A stretch of 64,000 nucleotides of DNA from Pseudomonadota bacterium (lineage in GTDB: Bacteria; Pseudomonadota; Gammaproteobacteria; Burkholderiales; Rhodocyclaceae): contig JAGTRS010000002.1 of the NCBI GenBank assembly GCA_018262195.1, forward strand, positions 106,075 through 170,074, given 5' to 3'. The notes beneath the pieces are model-generated. The model searched no databases and was not told where the DNA came from. It saw only the letters and a list, made by a program, of their open reading frames with translations. The number at the start of each line of letters is the position of its first letter. Position 1 is the stretch's first letter. This document shows, piece after piece, positions 1-8,644 of this stretch. The position numbers and the translations under genes were made by a program.

Positions 1-197
1 CAGCCGATGGTGATGACGCTGCCTTCACTGATTTTTGCTGCGAAGAGTTGCGGCTGCGTGGAGACGAAGAACATGAAGGTGTAGTAAGGCACCAGCACGA
101 CCAGCGACAGAATGATGGCGAAGCGGGTGCGCTTGCCGACCAGTTCGGCGAATCGCGGATTGCTCCGAATCTTCACCTGGATATTGGGTTGTGACAT
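1..197 (-). CDS. DUF485 family membrane protein (3' end cut by window)
   Basis: The first 65 codons are visible; the rest lies outside the window. The reading MSQPNIQVKIRSNPRFAELV, then a segment rich in Ile, Leu and Val at about residues 27-45, matches the small DUF485 inner-membrane family (YjcH-like). In many proteobacteria such genes precede an acetate or other sodium/solute symporter (actP), so a symporter gene may follow off the left edge; that is inference. The ATG at 197 is supported by an AGGAGGT-like ribosome site 4 nt upstream. Confidence 0.8.
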   Translation of the reverse strand, partial: MSQPNIQVKIRSNPRFAELVGKRTRFAIILSLVVLVPYYTFMFFVSTQPQLFAAKISEGSVITIG

Positions 198-263
198 AAA
201 ACCTCCTAAAAACCCCGTGGTTTTCTACAAAAATGTTTTGCTGTTCTCTTTGTTCTGTATTGG

Positions 264-301
264 CTGCCGGGTCGTCTCAAAACATCGAAATCGCCCGGCA
301 G
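264..301 (-). repeat. 8-bp inverted repeat after the ETF-QO gene
   Basis: Perfect arms ctgccggg (264-271) and cccggcag (294-301) flank a 22-nt loop, just downstream of the ETF-QO stop codon. No T-run follows on the minus strand, so this is a weak candidate for a 3'-end hairpin rather than a standard intrinsic terminator. The rest of the 198-307 gap shows nothing else I can name. Confidence 0.4.
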
Positions 302-307
302 TCCGGC

Positions 308-1951
308 TTACATGTTTGGATAGTTCGGCCCGCCCCCGCCTTCCGGCACCGTCCAGTTGATGTTCTGGGTCGGGTCCTTGATGTCGCAGGTTTTGCAATG
401 CAGGCAGTTCTGGCCGTTGATCTGCAGCCGCGGCTTGCCTTCTTCCTCACCGAGGATTTCGTACACACCGGCCGGGCAGTAACGCGTTTCCGGCGCGCCG
501 TATTTGGCGTAGTTCACGCTGATGGCAACGCTTTCATCCTTCAGGCGCAGGTGCGTCTGCTGGTTTTCCTCGTGGTTGGTGGCCGAAAGGAAGACCGATG
601 ACAGGCGGTCAAACGTGAGTTGGCCATCCGGCTTCGGGTAGGCAATCTTCGGGTAGGCGTTCTTGTCACCCAACTGGCTGTGGTCGTCGTGGTGATGCAT
701 GGTCCACGGTGCCTTGCCCTTGAAGACATAGGTATCGATCGCACCGTAAGCGAGCGCCCCGAACAGGCCCCACTTGAAGGCCGGGCGGATGTTGCGAACC
801 TTGTACAGCTCGTCCCACAGCCACGACTTCTTGATCTGCTCGGCGTACTCGGTAGCTTCGGACCCGGCATTTTCCTTGGCCAGATGCTCGAAGACTGCTT
901 CGGCCGCAACCATGCCCGACTTCATCGCCATGTGCGTGCCCTTGATCTTCGGCACGTTGAGGAAACCGGCGGTATCACCAATCAGCAGGCCGCCCGGGAA
1001 GGTCAGCTTGGGCACCGATTGGTAGCCGCCTTCGGACAGTGCACGAGCGCCGTAAGAGATACGGCGTGCACCTTCGAAGAAACCACGAATGGCCGGATGC
1101 GTCTTGTAACGCTGGAATTCCTCGTAGGGCGACAGCCATGGATTCTTGTAATCGAGGCCGACGACCATACCAATGGACACCAGGTTGTTTTCCAGGTGAT
1201 AGAGGAAAGAGCCGCCGTAGGTGTCGGAGGCCAGTGGCCAGCCCACGGAGTGCACGATTAGACCCGGCTGATGTTTGGCCGGATCGATTTCCCACAGCTC
1301 CTTGATGCCGATGCCGTAGGTTTGCGGATCGACGCCATCGCGCAGATTGAACTGACTGAACAAACCCTTGGTCAGCGAACCGCGGCAACCTTCAGCAAAA
1401 ATCGTCTGTCTGGCATGCAGTTCCATGCCCGGCTGGAAGTTATGGCCGGGCTGGCCATCCTTGCCGATGCCGAGGTCGCCGGTGGCGACGCCCTTGACCG
1501 AACCATCCTCGTGGTAAAGCACCTCCGCGGCGGCAAAGCCGGGGTAGATCTCGACCCCCAGTGCCTCGGCCTGCTCACCCAGCCAGCGGGCCAGGTTGCC
1601 CAGGCTGATGATGTAGTTGCCGTGGTTGCCCATCTGCGGCGGCGTTGGCAGCTTGTAGGAGCCGGTTTCGGTCAGGAACAGCAGGCGGTCTTCGCCGGCA
1701 GGCGTGTTCAGCGGCGCGCCGCGTTCCTGCCAGTCGGGAAAGAGCTCGGCCAGGGCATGCGGCTCGAGTACGGCGCCGGACAGGATGTGGGCACCGATTT
1801 CGGAACCCTTTTCCAGCAGGCAAACCGAGACTTCCTTGCCGCTCTGCTCGGCCAGCTGCTTGATGCGGATCGCCGAAGACAGCCCCGAAGGGCCGCCGCC
1901 GACAATCACGACATCGTATTCCATCGCATCACGATCGGTGCGCATGGTCAT
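308..1951 (-). CDS. Electron transfer flavoprotein-ubiquinone oxidoreductase
   Basis: 547 residues, the usual length for ETF-QO. It passes electrons from reduced ETF, loaded by acyl-CoA dehydrogenases, to ubiquinone at the inner membrane. The N-terminal FAD motif GGGPSG is at residues 18-23. The C-terminal ferredoxin-like region has Cys492, then Cys516, Cys519 and Cys522 in CLHCKTC, the expected [4Fe-4S] ligands, and the protein ends in a Gly-rich [10 protein letters not shown] tail typical of the family. The start lies 2 nt after the stop of the acyl-CoA dehydrogenase, so the two are co-transcribed and probably translationally coupled. An internal Met10 just before [10 protein letters not shown] is a possible alternative start. 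The role in beta-oxidation is reinforced by both upstream genes. Confidence 0.95.
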   Translation of the reverse strand: MTMRTDRDAMEYDVVIVGGGPSGLSSAIRIKQLAEQSGKEVSVCLLEKGSEIGAHILSGAVLEPHALAELFPDWQERGAPLNTPAGEDRLLFLTETGSYKLPTPPQMGNHGNYIISLGNLARWLGEQAEALGVEIYPGFAAAEVLYHEDGSVKGVATGDLGIGKDGQPGHNFQPGMELHARQTIFAEGCRGSLTKGLFSQFNLRDGVDPQTYGIGIKELWEIDPAKHQPGLIVHSVGWPLASDTYGGSFLYHLENNLVSIGMVVGLDYKNPWLSPYEEFQRYKTHPAIRGFFEGARRISYGARALSEGGYQSVPKLTFPGGLLIGDTAGFLNVPKIKGTHMAMKSGMVAAEAVFEHLAKENAGSEATEYAEQIKKSWLWDELYKVRNIRPAFKWGLFGALAYGAIDTYVFKGKAPWTMHHHDDHSQLGDKNAYPKIAYPKPDGQLTFDRLSSVFLSATNHEENQQTHLRLKDESVAISVNYAKYGAPETRYCPAGVYEILGEEEGKPRLQINGQNCLHCKTCDIKDPTQNINWTVPEGGGGPNYPNM

Positions 1952-1953
1952 GA

Positions 1954-3732
1954 TCAGAACAGGGCTTCAGGCAAAGCGAACACCGACTCGGCGCCACCGG
2001 TGATTTCGGCGGCGTAAGCAGCGGCGAACGGCAGCTGGTGGGCGGCGAAGTAGGTTGCCGTGGCCAGCTTGGCCTTGTAGAAGTCGTCGGTGCTGCCTTC
2101 GGCAATGTGCTTGACGGCAATCGCCGCCGACTTGGCCATCAGCCAGCCACCAACCACGATGCCGGTCTGCTTGAGGAAAGGCACCGAACCGGCATGAACC
2201 GCCTGCGGATTGCTCTCGTAGTTGGCGAGAATCCAGTCCGTCACGGTCTGCTGCGCGGCAATAGCCGTCTTCAGATTGGCAGCAATGCCAGCCAGTTGGG
2301 AATCACCAGCAATTTCCTCGGCCGTGGCCGTCATTTCGGCGATCAGCGCCTTCATGGCAGCGCCCGGCACCTTTTCGCGAGCCAGCTTGCGGCCGACCAG
2401 GTCGTTGGCCTGAATCGCCGTCGTACCTTCATAGATGGTCGTGATGCGCGAATCGCGGTAGTACTGGGCGGCACCGGTTTCTTCGACGAAGCCGACACCA
2501 CCGAAAACCTGCAGCGCAGTCGAGGAAAGCTCAACGCCTTGCTCCGTGCTCCAGCCCTTGACGACCGGTGTCAGCAGATCAACGCGGGACTGGGCGGCGG
2601 CATCGCCGGCATGGGCGCGGTCGATGTTGGCAGCCGCGTAATAAGCCAGCGTGCGCATCGCTTCGGTACGCGATTTGACGTCCATCAGCATGCGGCGGAC
2701 ATCCGGGTGATGCAGGATGGTCTTCTTCTCGTTCGACGTGTCGCCAATGATCTTGCCCTGAACGCGCTCGCGGGCGTACCACAGGGCGTGCTGGTAGGCA
2801 CGCTCGGCGATGCCGACGCCTTCCAGACCCACGTTGACTCGGGCATGGTTCATCATCGTGAACATGTAGCCGATGCCCTTGTTCTCGTCGCCGATCAGGT
2901 AGCCGACAGCGCCTTCATTCTCGCCGTAGGACATGACGGCGGTCGGGCTGCCGTGGATGCCCAGCTTGTGTTCGATCGAGGCGCAGATCAGATCGTTGCG
3001 CTTGCCCAGCGAGCCGTCGGCATTGACCAGGAACTTCGGCACGAGGAACAGGGAAATGCCCTTCAGTCCCGGCGGTGCATCCGGCAGGCGTGCCAGCACG
3101 AGGTGAATGATGTTCTCGGCGACGTCATGCTCGCCCCAGGTGATGAAAATCTTGGTGCCGCTGACCAGATAGCTGCCGTCGCCGACGGCCTTGGCCTTGG
3201 AGGAGATGGCGGCCAGATCGGAACCGGCATTCGGCTCGGTCAGGTTCATCGTGCCGGTCCACGTGCCTTCGATCATCTTCGGCAGGTAGATCTGCTTGAG
3301 TTCGTCGGACGCGTGGTGAGCGATGGCTTCGATGGCGCCGCCGGTCAGCATCGGGCACAGGCCGAAGGCCATGTTGGCGCCCTTCCACATTTCGTTGACA
3401 GCCATCGAGACGACAGCCGGCAAACCCTGGCCACCGTATTCCGGATCAAACGGCATGGAATTCCAGCCGGTTTCGGCAAACAGCTTGTAGGCTTCCTTGA
3501 AACCGGGCGCTGTGGTGACGACGCCGTCCTTGCAGACATGACCAACCCGGTCACCGACCTGGTTGATCGGGTCGAGCACGCCGGTAGCAAACTTGGAGGC
3601 TTCGTCGAGGATGGACTCGACGAGTTCAACAGAACACTCCTCGTTGCCGGGCAAGGCGCAGATATCTTCCAGGCCGGCCACTTCGTTGAGGACGAACTGC
3701 ATGTCGCGAATCGGGGCGATATAGGTACTCAT
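1954..3732 (-). CDS. Acyl-CoA dehydrogenase (large type with C-terminal extension)
   Basis: 592 residues from the ATG at 3732, chosen because AAAGGAAA lies just upstream; a longer in-frame opening to 3771 lacks such support. The N-terminal, middle and C-terminal acyl-CoA dehydrogenase domains are followed by the extra alpha-helical C-terminal domain of the ~600-residue class (FadE/DmdC-like). The sequence YEGTTAIQ near residue 433 holds the probable catalytic glutamate. It would introduce the trans-2 double bond into an acyl-CoA and reduce ETF. It sits between an acyl-CoA ligase and ETF-QO, giving a complete activation, dehydrogenation and electron-export module. Chain-length specificity cannot be read from the sequence. 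Confidence 0.93.
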   Translation of the reverse strand: MSTYIAPIRDMQFVLNEVAGLEDICALPGNEECSVELVESILDEASKFATGVLDPINQVGDRVGHVCKDGVVTTAPGFKEAYKLFAETGWNSMPFDPEYGGQGLPAVVSMAVNEMWKGANMAFGLCPMLTGGAIEAIAHHASDELKQIYLPKMIEGTWTGTMNLTEPNAGSDLAAISSKAKAVGDGSYLVSGTKIFITWGEHDVAENIIHLVLARLPDAPPGLKGISLFLVPKFLVNADGSLGKRNDLICASIEHKLGIHGSPTAVMSYGENEGAVGYLIGDENKGIGYMFTMMNHARVNVGLEGVGIAERAYQHALWYARERVQGKIIGDTSNEKKTILHHPDVRRMLMDVKSRTEAMRTLAYYAAANIDRAHAGDAAAQSRVDLLTPVVKGWSTEQGVELSSTALQVFGGVGFVEETGAAQYYRDSRITTIYEGTTAIQANDLVGRKLAREKVPGAAMKALIAEMTATAEEIAGDSQLAGIAANLKTAIAAQQTVTDWILANYESNPQAVHAGSVPFLKQTGIVVGGWLMAKSAAIAVKHIAEGSTDDFYKAKLATATYFAAHQLPFAAAYAAEITGGAESVFALPEALF

Positions 3733-3798
3733 GGGGTTTCCTTTGTGTGGATGCTCATTAGTCGCCAGCAAAAACGGCTGGCGACCAGGCGCTAATGG

Positions 3799-5436
3799 TT
3801 ACTCGATGGCCAGCGCGGAGTTCGCATGCTGGCGCAGCACGTATTTCTGGATCTTGCCGGTTGAAGTTTTGGGCAGTTCGCCAAAGACGACCTGCTTGGG
3901 CACCTTGAAGCGGGCCAGGTGAGCACGGCAGTGCTCAATGATTTCGGCTTCAGTGCACTTGGCATCGACCTTCAGTTCGATGAAGGCAGCGGGCACCTCG
4001 CCCCACTTTTCGTCGGGTTTGGCAACAACTGCAGCAGCAATGACAGCGGGATGACGGTATAGCACGTCCTCGACTTCCAGCGAGGAAATGTTCTCGCCGC
4101 CGGAAATGATCACGTCCTTGGATCTATCCTTGATCTTGACGTAGCCATCGCTATGGACGACTGCCAGGTCACCAGTGTGGAACCAGCCGCCAGCGAAGGA
4201 TTCCTCGGTCGCCTTCGGGTTCTTCAGGTAGCCCTTCATGACCAGATTGCCACGGAACATGATTTCGCCCATCGTTTCACCATCCCAGGGCACCGGCTCC
4301 ATGGAGACCGGATCGAGGACGGCAATGGCTTCTTGCATGTGGTAGCGCACACCTTGACGACCGTTGCGGGCCGCCTGCAGGTCGATCGGCAGCTTGTCCC
4401 ATTCCGGCTGCTTGGCACAGACAGAGGCCGGGCCGTAAGTTTCAGTCAGGCCATAGACATGGGTGATGTTGAAGCCCATGCGCTGGGCGCCTTCGATGAT
4501 GGCGGCCGGAGGTGCGGCGCCGGCAATCAGGCCATTGACCGAGTGCTCGATGCCTTCGCGCAGGGTTTCCGGGGCGTTGATCATCATCCCGTACACAATC
4601 GGCGCACCGCACATGTGGCTGACCTTGTGCTCCTTGATCAGACCGAAGATCAGGGCCGGATCGACACGACGCAGGCAAACGCTGGTCCCGGCGTTGGCGG
4701 CCAGCGTCCAGGGGAAGCACCAGCCGTTGCAGTGGAACATGGGCAGCGTCCACAGGTAGACGGAATGCGGCGGCATACCCCAGGAAATGATGTTGGAAGC
4801 CGAATTCAGGTAGGCACCGCGATGGTGATAAACGACACCCTTCGGATTGCCGGTCGTACCCGAGGTGTAATTCAGCGCGATGGCTTCCCACTCGTCTTCC
4901 GGCAATTGCCAGGCAAAGTCAGGCTCGCCTTCGTTGAGGAAGGCTTCATAGGTCTTTTCGCCCAGGGATTCGCCTTCGGTGTAGTCCGGATCCAGACTGT
5001 CGATGACGATGGGCTTCGGCCCTTCGAGCAATTCCAGTGCGCCCTTCACCACCTTGGAAAACTCCGGATCGGTGATCAGCACCTTGGCTTCGCCGTGGGT
5101 CAGCATGAAGGCGATGGCCTCGGCGTCGAGACGGGTATTCAGCGTATTGAGCACAGCGCCGATCATCGGGATGCCGAAGTGGCACTCGAACATCGAGGCC
5201 GTGTTGGGCAACATCACGGCGACGGTATCGCCCTTGCCGATGCCGCGGTTCCTCAGCGCCGATGCGAGTTGGCGGGCGCGGTCGTAGCTTTCCTTCCAGG
5301 TGTACTGGCGAGCACCCTGAATGACCGAAATGCGTTTTGGATAGATGAAGGCCGAGCGTTCGATGAACGTCAGCGGGGACAGCGGTACATAGTTGGCCGG
5401 ATTGCGATCCAGGCCGACGGAATATGGGCTAACCAT
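3799..5436 (-). CDS. AMP-forming acyl-CoA ligase (medium/long-chain type)
   Basis: 545 residues from ATG 5436, which is preceded by GAGGAG; the reading frame stays open to 5487 without a better start. The P-loop-like AMP-binding signature YTSGTTGNPKGV lies near residues 183-195, followed by the adenylate-binding YGLTETYGP and the hinge/C-terminal motifs GGWFHTGDLAV and GGENISSLEVEDVL. The terminal PKTSTGKIQKYVLR supplies the catalytic lysine. The family activates a free fatty or aryl/methylthio acid as an acyl-AMP and then an acyl-CoA. It is the first gene of the operon with the dehydrogenase and ETF-QO, so its product probably feeds the dehydrogenase. The exact substrate is not determinable; DmdB-like ligases are close alternatives. 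Confidence 0.9.
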   Translation of the reverse strand: MVSPYSVGLDRNPANYVPLSPLTFIERSAFIYPKRISVIQGARQYTWKESYDRARQLASALRNRGIGKGDTVAVMLPNTASMFECHFGIPMIGAVLNTLNTRLDAEAIAFMLTHGEAKVLITDPEFSKVVKGALELLEGPKPIVIDSLDPDYTEGESLGEKTYEAFLNEGEPDFAWQLPEDEWEAIALNYTSGTTGNPKGVVYHHRGAYLNSASNIISWGMPPHSVYLWTLPMFHCNGWCFPWTLAANAGTSVCLRRVDPALIFGLIKEHKVSHMCGAPIVYGMMINAPETLREGIEHSVNGLIAGAAPPAAIIEGAQRMGFNITHVYGLTETYGPASVCAKQPEWDKLPIDLQAARNGRQGVRYHMQEAIAVLDPVSMEPVPWDGETMGEIMFRGNLVMKGYLKNPKATEESFAGGWFHTGDLAVVHSDGYVKIKDRSKDVIISGGENISSLEVEDVLYRHPAVIAAAVVAKPDEKWGEVPAAFIELKVDAKCTEAEIIEHCRAHLARFKVPKQVVFGELPKTSTGKIQKYVLRQHANSALAIE

Positions 5437-5491
5437 TGTGAATCTCCTCACGTTTCTTGCCGAATGTGCTGTTCTCGCTGGGGGCAAGTCT

Positions 5492-5520
5492 TTTATATTT
5501 TTCGTGAGAATCGCAAAACA
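5492..5520 (-). promoter_or_regulatory. Possible promoter of the acyl-CoA ligase operon
   Basis: On the minus strand TATAAA (5497-5492) could be a -10 box, with a weak TGTTTT (5520-5515) as -35 and a 17-nt spacer. Initiation would fall near 5485, giving a leader of about 50 nt before the ATG at 5436. The -35 match is poor. Confidence 0.4.
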
Positions 5521-5542
5521 CTCTTGCGCAACTATTGGCAGA

Positions 5543-5561
5543 ATGTAACGAATCGTTACAT
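5543..5561. promoter_or_regulatory. 19-bp palindrome, probable operator
   Basis: ATGTAACGAATCGTTACAT is perfectly palindromic (8-bp arms around AAT). It lies in the 163-bp space between the divergent acyl-CoA ligase operon and the PAS kinase gene, about 23 nt upstream of the tentative minus-strand -35 box and 27 nt upstream of the kinase -10 box. The size and symmetry resemble operators of TetR-family dimers, which often control fatty-acid degradation genes. No regulator gene is adjacent, so the binding protein is unknown. Confidence 0.55.
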
Positions 5562-5587
5562 CGCGAAGTCTGCCGATCAGCCTGAAC

Positions 5588-5593
5588 TAGAAT
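5588..5593 (+). promoter_or_regulatory. -10 box abutting the kinase start codon
   Basis: TAGAAT ends 6 nt before the ATG at 5600 and no purine-rich ribosome site lies between them. Initiation at the usual distance would fall on the start codon itself, suggesting a leaderless message. No good -35 box is visible. Confidence 0.4.
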
Positions 5594-5599
5594 CGCCCG

Positions 5600-7621
5600 A
5601 TGCTTCTGGAAAACGCCTCTTCAACCACCACCCCGCGGCACGAAATGTTGCAGGCCGGGCTGGACCTGCTCGACCAGGGCATTACCGTGTTCGATGCCGA
5701 TCTGCGCCTGGTCGCCTGGAACCGCAACTTCCTGAAGCTGCTGGAATTTCCGGACAACCTGGCCTTCATCGGCGCCCCTTTCGAGGGCTTCATCCGCTAC
5801 AACGCCGAGCGCGGCGAGTATGGCCCCGGCGATATCGAGTCCCAGATCGCCGAGCGCGTGACGGCAGCCCGGAATTTCACGCCGCACCTCACCGAACGCC
5901 AGCGTCCGAATGGCCGGGTTCTGCTGCTGCGTGGCGAACCACTGATGCACAAGGGTTTCGTCACCCTGTACAGCGATGTCACCGAACAGCGATACATCGA
6001 GCACCTGACCGAACACCAGAACATTCAGCTCGAAGAGCGCGTTCGCCGGCGGACTGCCCAGCTCGAAAACGCCAATGCCAACCTGCGCCTGGCCAACGAA
6101 GACAAGGAACGGATTGCCGCTGCGCTGGGCCGCAGCGAGGCCCGCCTGCGCCTGATCAACGACACCATTCCCATCCTGATCGGCTACGTCGACCAGCACG
6201 AGGTCTACCAGTACGCCAACAAGGGTTACTCGGACTGGTACGGCCACCCGGAAGGTACAGTCACCGGCCGCGCCGTGCTCGATGTGATCGGGCCTCAGGT
6301 CTATGGCCAGGTTCGCGACTCCGTTCGACGGGCGCTGGCCGGACAGCAGGTGACTTACGAGTACCAGATGGAACGGCTGGGGAAAACGGTCTTCGCCCGC
6401 AGCACCCTGGTTCCCGAAATCAGCGCCGACGGCAAACCCTTGGGCTTTTTCGTCTTCTCGCACGAAATCACCGAGCAGAAGCAGATGCAGGCGGCACTGG
6501 TCCAGGCCCAGAAAATGGAAGCCATCGGCCAGTTGACCGGCGGCCTGGCCCACGATTTCAACAACCTGCTGACCGTCATCATCGGCAATCTGGCCGCCTT
6601 GCAGGATCATCGCCCGGACGACGCTGCGATCAACGAATTTGTTGATCCTGCCCTGCAATCGGCCCGGCGTGGCGTGCAACTGATCAAGCGCCTGCTCACC
6701 TTCTCGCGGCAGCAACCGCTGGAACCACAGGCCGTCGACATCGGCCACCTGATCGGCAGCCTGGCCAAGCTGGTCCGCCGCTCGCTGCCGGAATCAATTG
6801 CTGTTTCGACCGACCTGGCGGGTGCTTCGACCCACGCGCTGGTCGATCCGGGGCAACTGGAAAGCGCCCTGCTCAACTTCGCGCTGAATGCGCGTGATGC
6901 CATGCCCGACGGTGGCCGCTTGCACATCGCGGCGCGCGCCGTCGAACTATCGACCGATGCGGCAGCCTTCGATGTGCCACCCGGCCATTACGTGCTGATC
7001 GAAGTCGCTGACAACGGCTGCGGGATGGATGCGGCAACGCTCTCAAGGGCCTGTGAACCCTTCTTCACGACCAAGCGCTTCGGTCTGGGCAGCGGCCTCG
7101 GGCTGGCCATGGCCTACGGTTTCGCCAAACAGTCCGGCGGCGGCATTTCGATCCAGAGCCAGCCCGACCAGGGAACCTCGGTGCTGATGGTGCTGCCGCT
7201 GGCGGCGCCCGAACCGGAGGTCGACCTGCCGGGCGAAGAAGCGGCCCTGCCCCATGGCGGCGAACTGGTCCTGCTCGTCGAAGATGAGCCTAACGTCCGC
7301 CGCGTCGTCCGGCAGCAACTGATCGACCTGGGTTATCCGGTCATCGAGGCGGAGGATGGGGCCCAGGCCATCGCCATGATTGATCAGATCCACGACATCG
7401 CCGTCGTTGTCAGCGATGTCATCATGCCTGGCGGCATCAATGGCCGCCAGCTTGCGGAAATCACCCTGAGCCGTCGCCCGGAAATGCGCATCGTGCTGAT
7501 GAGCGGCTACACCGATGAAGCCGAAGGCGATGGCGCCAACGATCTGCCGATACTGGCCAAACCCTTCGACCGCCAGGATCTGGCTCGCGCCCTGAAAAGC
7601 GCACACCGAGGCAAACCATGA
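5600..7621 (+). CDS. PAS-domain hybrid sensor histidine kinase with C-terminal receiver
   Basis: 673 residues, no membrane segment, so probably cytosolic. Order: PAS-7-like domain (about 12-130), a charged coiled coil (about 135-185), a second PAS (about 185-300), a phosphoacceptor region with His318 in GGLAHDFNN, an HATPase domain with N-box NFALNARDAMPDGG and G-box GLGSGLGLAM (about 410-530), and a receiver (about 553-670) with phosphoacceptor Asp606 in SDVIMPG. The HDFNN motif places it in the NtrB-like/hybrid group found in many alpha- and betaproteobacteria. It overlaps the downstream response-regulator gene by 4 nt (ATGA), so the pair is one signalling unit. The ligand is unknown. Its divergence from a fatty-acid oxidation operon may or may not be functional. 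Confidence 0.92.
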   Translation: MLLENASSTTTPRHEMLQAGLDLLDQGITVFDADLRLVAWNRNFLKLLEFPDNLAFIGAPFEGFIRYNAERGEYGPGDIESQIAERVTAARNFTPHLTERQRPNGRVLLLRGEPLMHKGFVTLYSDVTEQRYIEHLTEHQNIQLEERVRRRTAQLENANANLRLANEDKERIAAALGRSEARLRLINDTIPILIGYVDQHEVYQYANKGYSDWYGHPEGTVTGRAVLDVIGPQVYGQVRDSVRRALAGQQVTYEYQMERLGKTVFARSTLVPEISADGKPLGFFVFSHEITEQKQMQAALVQAQKMEAIGQLTGGLAHDFNNLLTVIIGNLAALQDHRPDDAAINEFVDPALQSARRGVQLIKRLLTFSRQQPLEPQAVDIGHLIGSLAKLVRRSLPESIAVSTDLAGASTHALVDPGQLESALLNFALNARDAMPDGGRLHIAARAVELSTDAAAFDVPPGHYVLIEVADNGCGMDAATLSRACEPFFTTKRFGLGSGLGLAMAYGFAKQSGGGISIQSQPDQGTSVLMVLPLAAPEPEVDLPGEEAALPHGGELVLLVEDEPNVRRVVRQQLIDLGYPVIEAEDGAQAIAMIDQIHDIAVVVSDVIMPGGINGRQLAEITLSRRPEMRIVLMSGYTDEAEGDGANDLPILAKPFDRQDLARALKSAHRGKP

Positions 7622-8349
7622 AAGATAACGAATCCGCCAAGCTGATTGCCATCGTTGAGGATGACCCTGATGTCGCCAAGATCATCGAGCAGGTGCTCGC
7701 CGATTTCGGTTTCCGCACCGTATGGTGCCGCAGCGCCGGCGACCTGCTGCGCCGTCTGCGCAGCCTGGCCCCGGACCTGTGCATCATCGACCTCGGCCTG
7801 CCTGACATGGATGGCATCGAAGCCATGCAGCGCGTCCGCGCCCAGTCGGGCTGCGGCATCCTGATTCTGACCGGACGCGCCCACGTCAGCGATCGCGTCA
7901 TGGGCCTCGAGCTTGGTGCCGACGACTACGTCCTGAAACCTTTCGAACCGCGCGAACTGGTCGCCCGGGTGCGCAGCATCGTGCGCCGGCGAGAGAGTAC
8001 CGAAACACCTGCCCGGCAGATTGCCGAGTTTGCTGGCTGGCGCTTCAACCTGAGCAACAACCGACTGACCTCTCCAAGCGGCGACGAACATACGCTCAGC
8101 ACTGCCGAATCGGAATTACTGAAAATTTTCGTCAGCCATCCGAACCGCATCCTGCAACGCGAAAAACTGATGGGGTCACGTGATCTGGTGCCGACCGACC
8201 GCGCCATCGACGTCCGCATTTCGCGTCTGCGCCGCAAGCTCGAACCCGATCCGCAAAGCCCGGCCTTCTTGAAGACAGTCTACGGTGCCGGCTATCTCTT
8301 CCTGGCCACGGTCACGTGGTCTGGCGAGCCTGACTCTGGCCAGCACTGA
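7618..8349 (+). CDS. OmpR/PhoB-family response regulator
   Basis: 243 residues. The N-terminal receiver has the acidic pair EDD near residues 14-16, phosphoacceptor Asp58 in IIDLGLPDMDG and the conserved Lys in DDYVLKPFEPREL. The C-terminal winged-helix DNA-binding domain (about 140-235) includes LSTAESELLKIF and a recognition region with RAIDVRISRLRRKLEPDP. The gene starts inside the stop region of the hybrid kinase, so it is the probable terminal acceptor of that kinase and acts as a transcription factor. Targets cannot be deduced; the neighbouring acyl-CoA operon is one candidate. Confidence 0.95.
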   Translation: MKDNESAKLIAIVEDDPDVAKIIEQVLADFGFRTVWCRSAGDLLRRLRSLAPDLCIIDLGLPDMDGIEAMQRVRAQSGCGILILTGRAHVSDRVMGLELGADDYVLKPFEPRELVARVRSIVRRRESTETPARQIAEFAGWRFNLSNNRLTSPSGDEHTLSTAESELLKIFVSHPNRILQREKLMGSRDLVPTDRAIDVRISRLRRKLEPDPQSPAFLKTVYGAGYLFLATVTWSGEPDSGQH

Positions 8350-8405
8350 CCAAGCACGACGATCACTCCCACCATTTTTTCGCTCACCCTGCGCTCGACA
8401 ATGTA

Positions 8406-8433
8406 TTGACGATTTTGTGTTTTCTGATACATT
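8406..8433 (+). promoter_or_regulatory. Sigma-70-type promoter upstream of the large hybrid kinase
   Basis: TTGACG (8406-8411), a 16-nt spacer and TACATT (8428-8433) with an upstream TG. If used, the message would have a leader of about 205 nt before the ATG at 8645. The remaining 8350-8644 gap has a small cgaag/cttcg inverted repeat but no other clear feature. Confidence 0.6.
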
Positions 8434-8644
8434 TACCCAAATCGTTCAAACATTAGCTTAACGAAGCATTAACTTCGCAGACAGACCTGTGTAGTCTTGC
8501 TCGTGCCACTAAACTGGATAGCAAAGACACAGTCAGCCACAGCGGCGATGGGACGAGATTCATCCCAAGAAAAGCTCGCTTTAGTGTTCATTGATTGATC
8601 GGCCACGCTGGAAATCAGGGCGGTCGCTCTCGGATTTGAGTTGG

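Noticed and set aside
2038..3795. 585-codon open frame on the plus strand opposite the acyl-CoA dehydrogenase
   Set aside because: A mirror frame caused by GC-rich codon bias. It has low-complexity, family-less content and no ribosome site, and it is fully antisense to a clear gene. The same applies to the long frames opposite EF-G, gltB, the AMP ligase and others.
8591..8644. Hybrid kinase start at TTG 8591
   Set aside because: The added 18 residues have no family resemblance, whereas ATG 8645 gives the usual Aer-like N-terminus.
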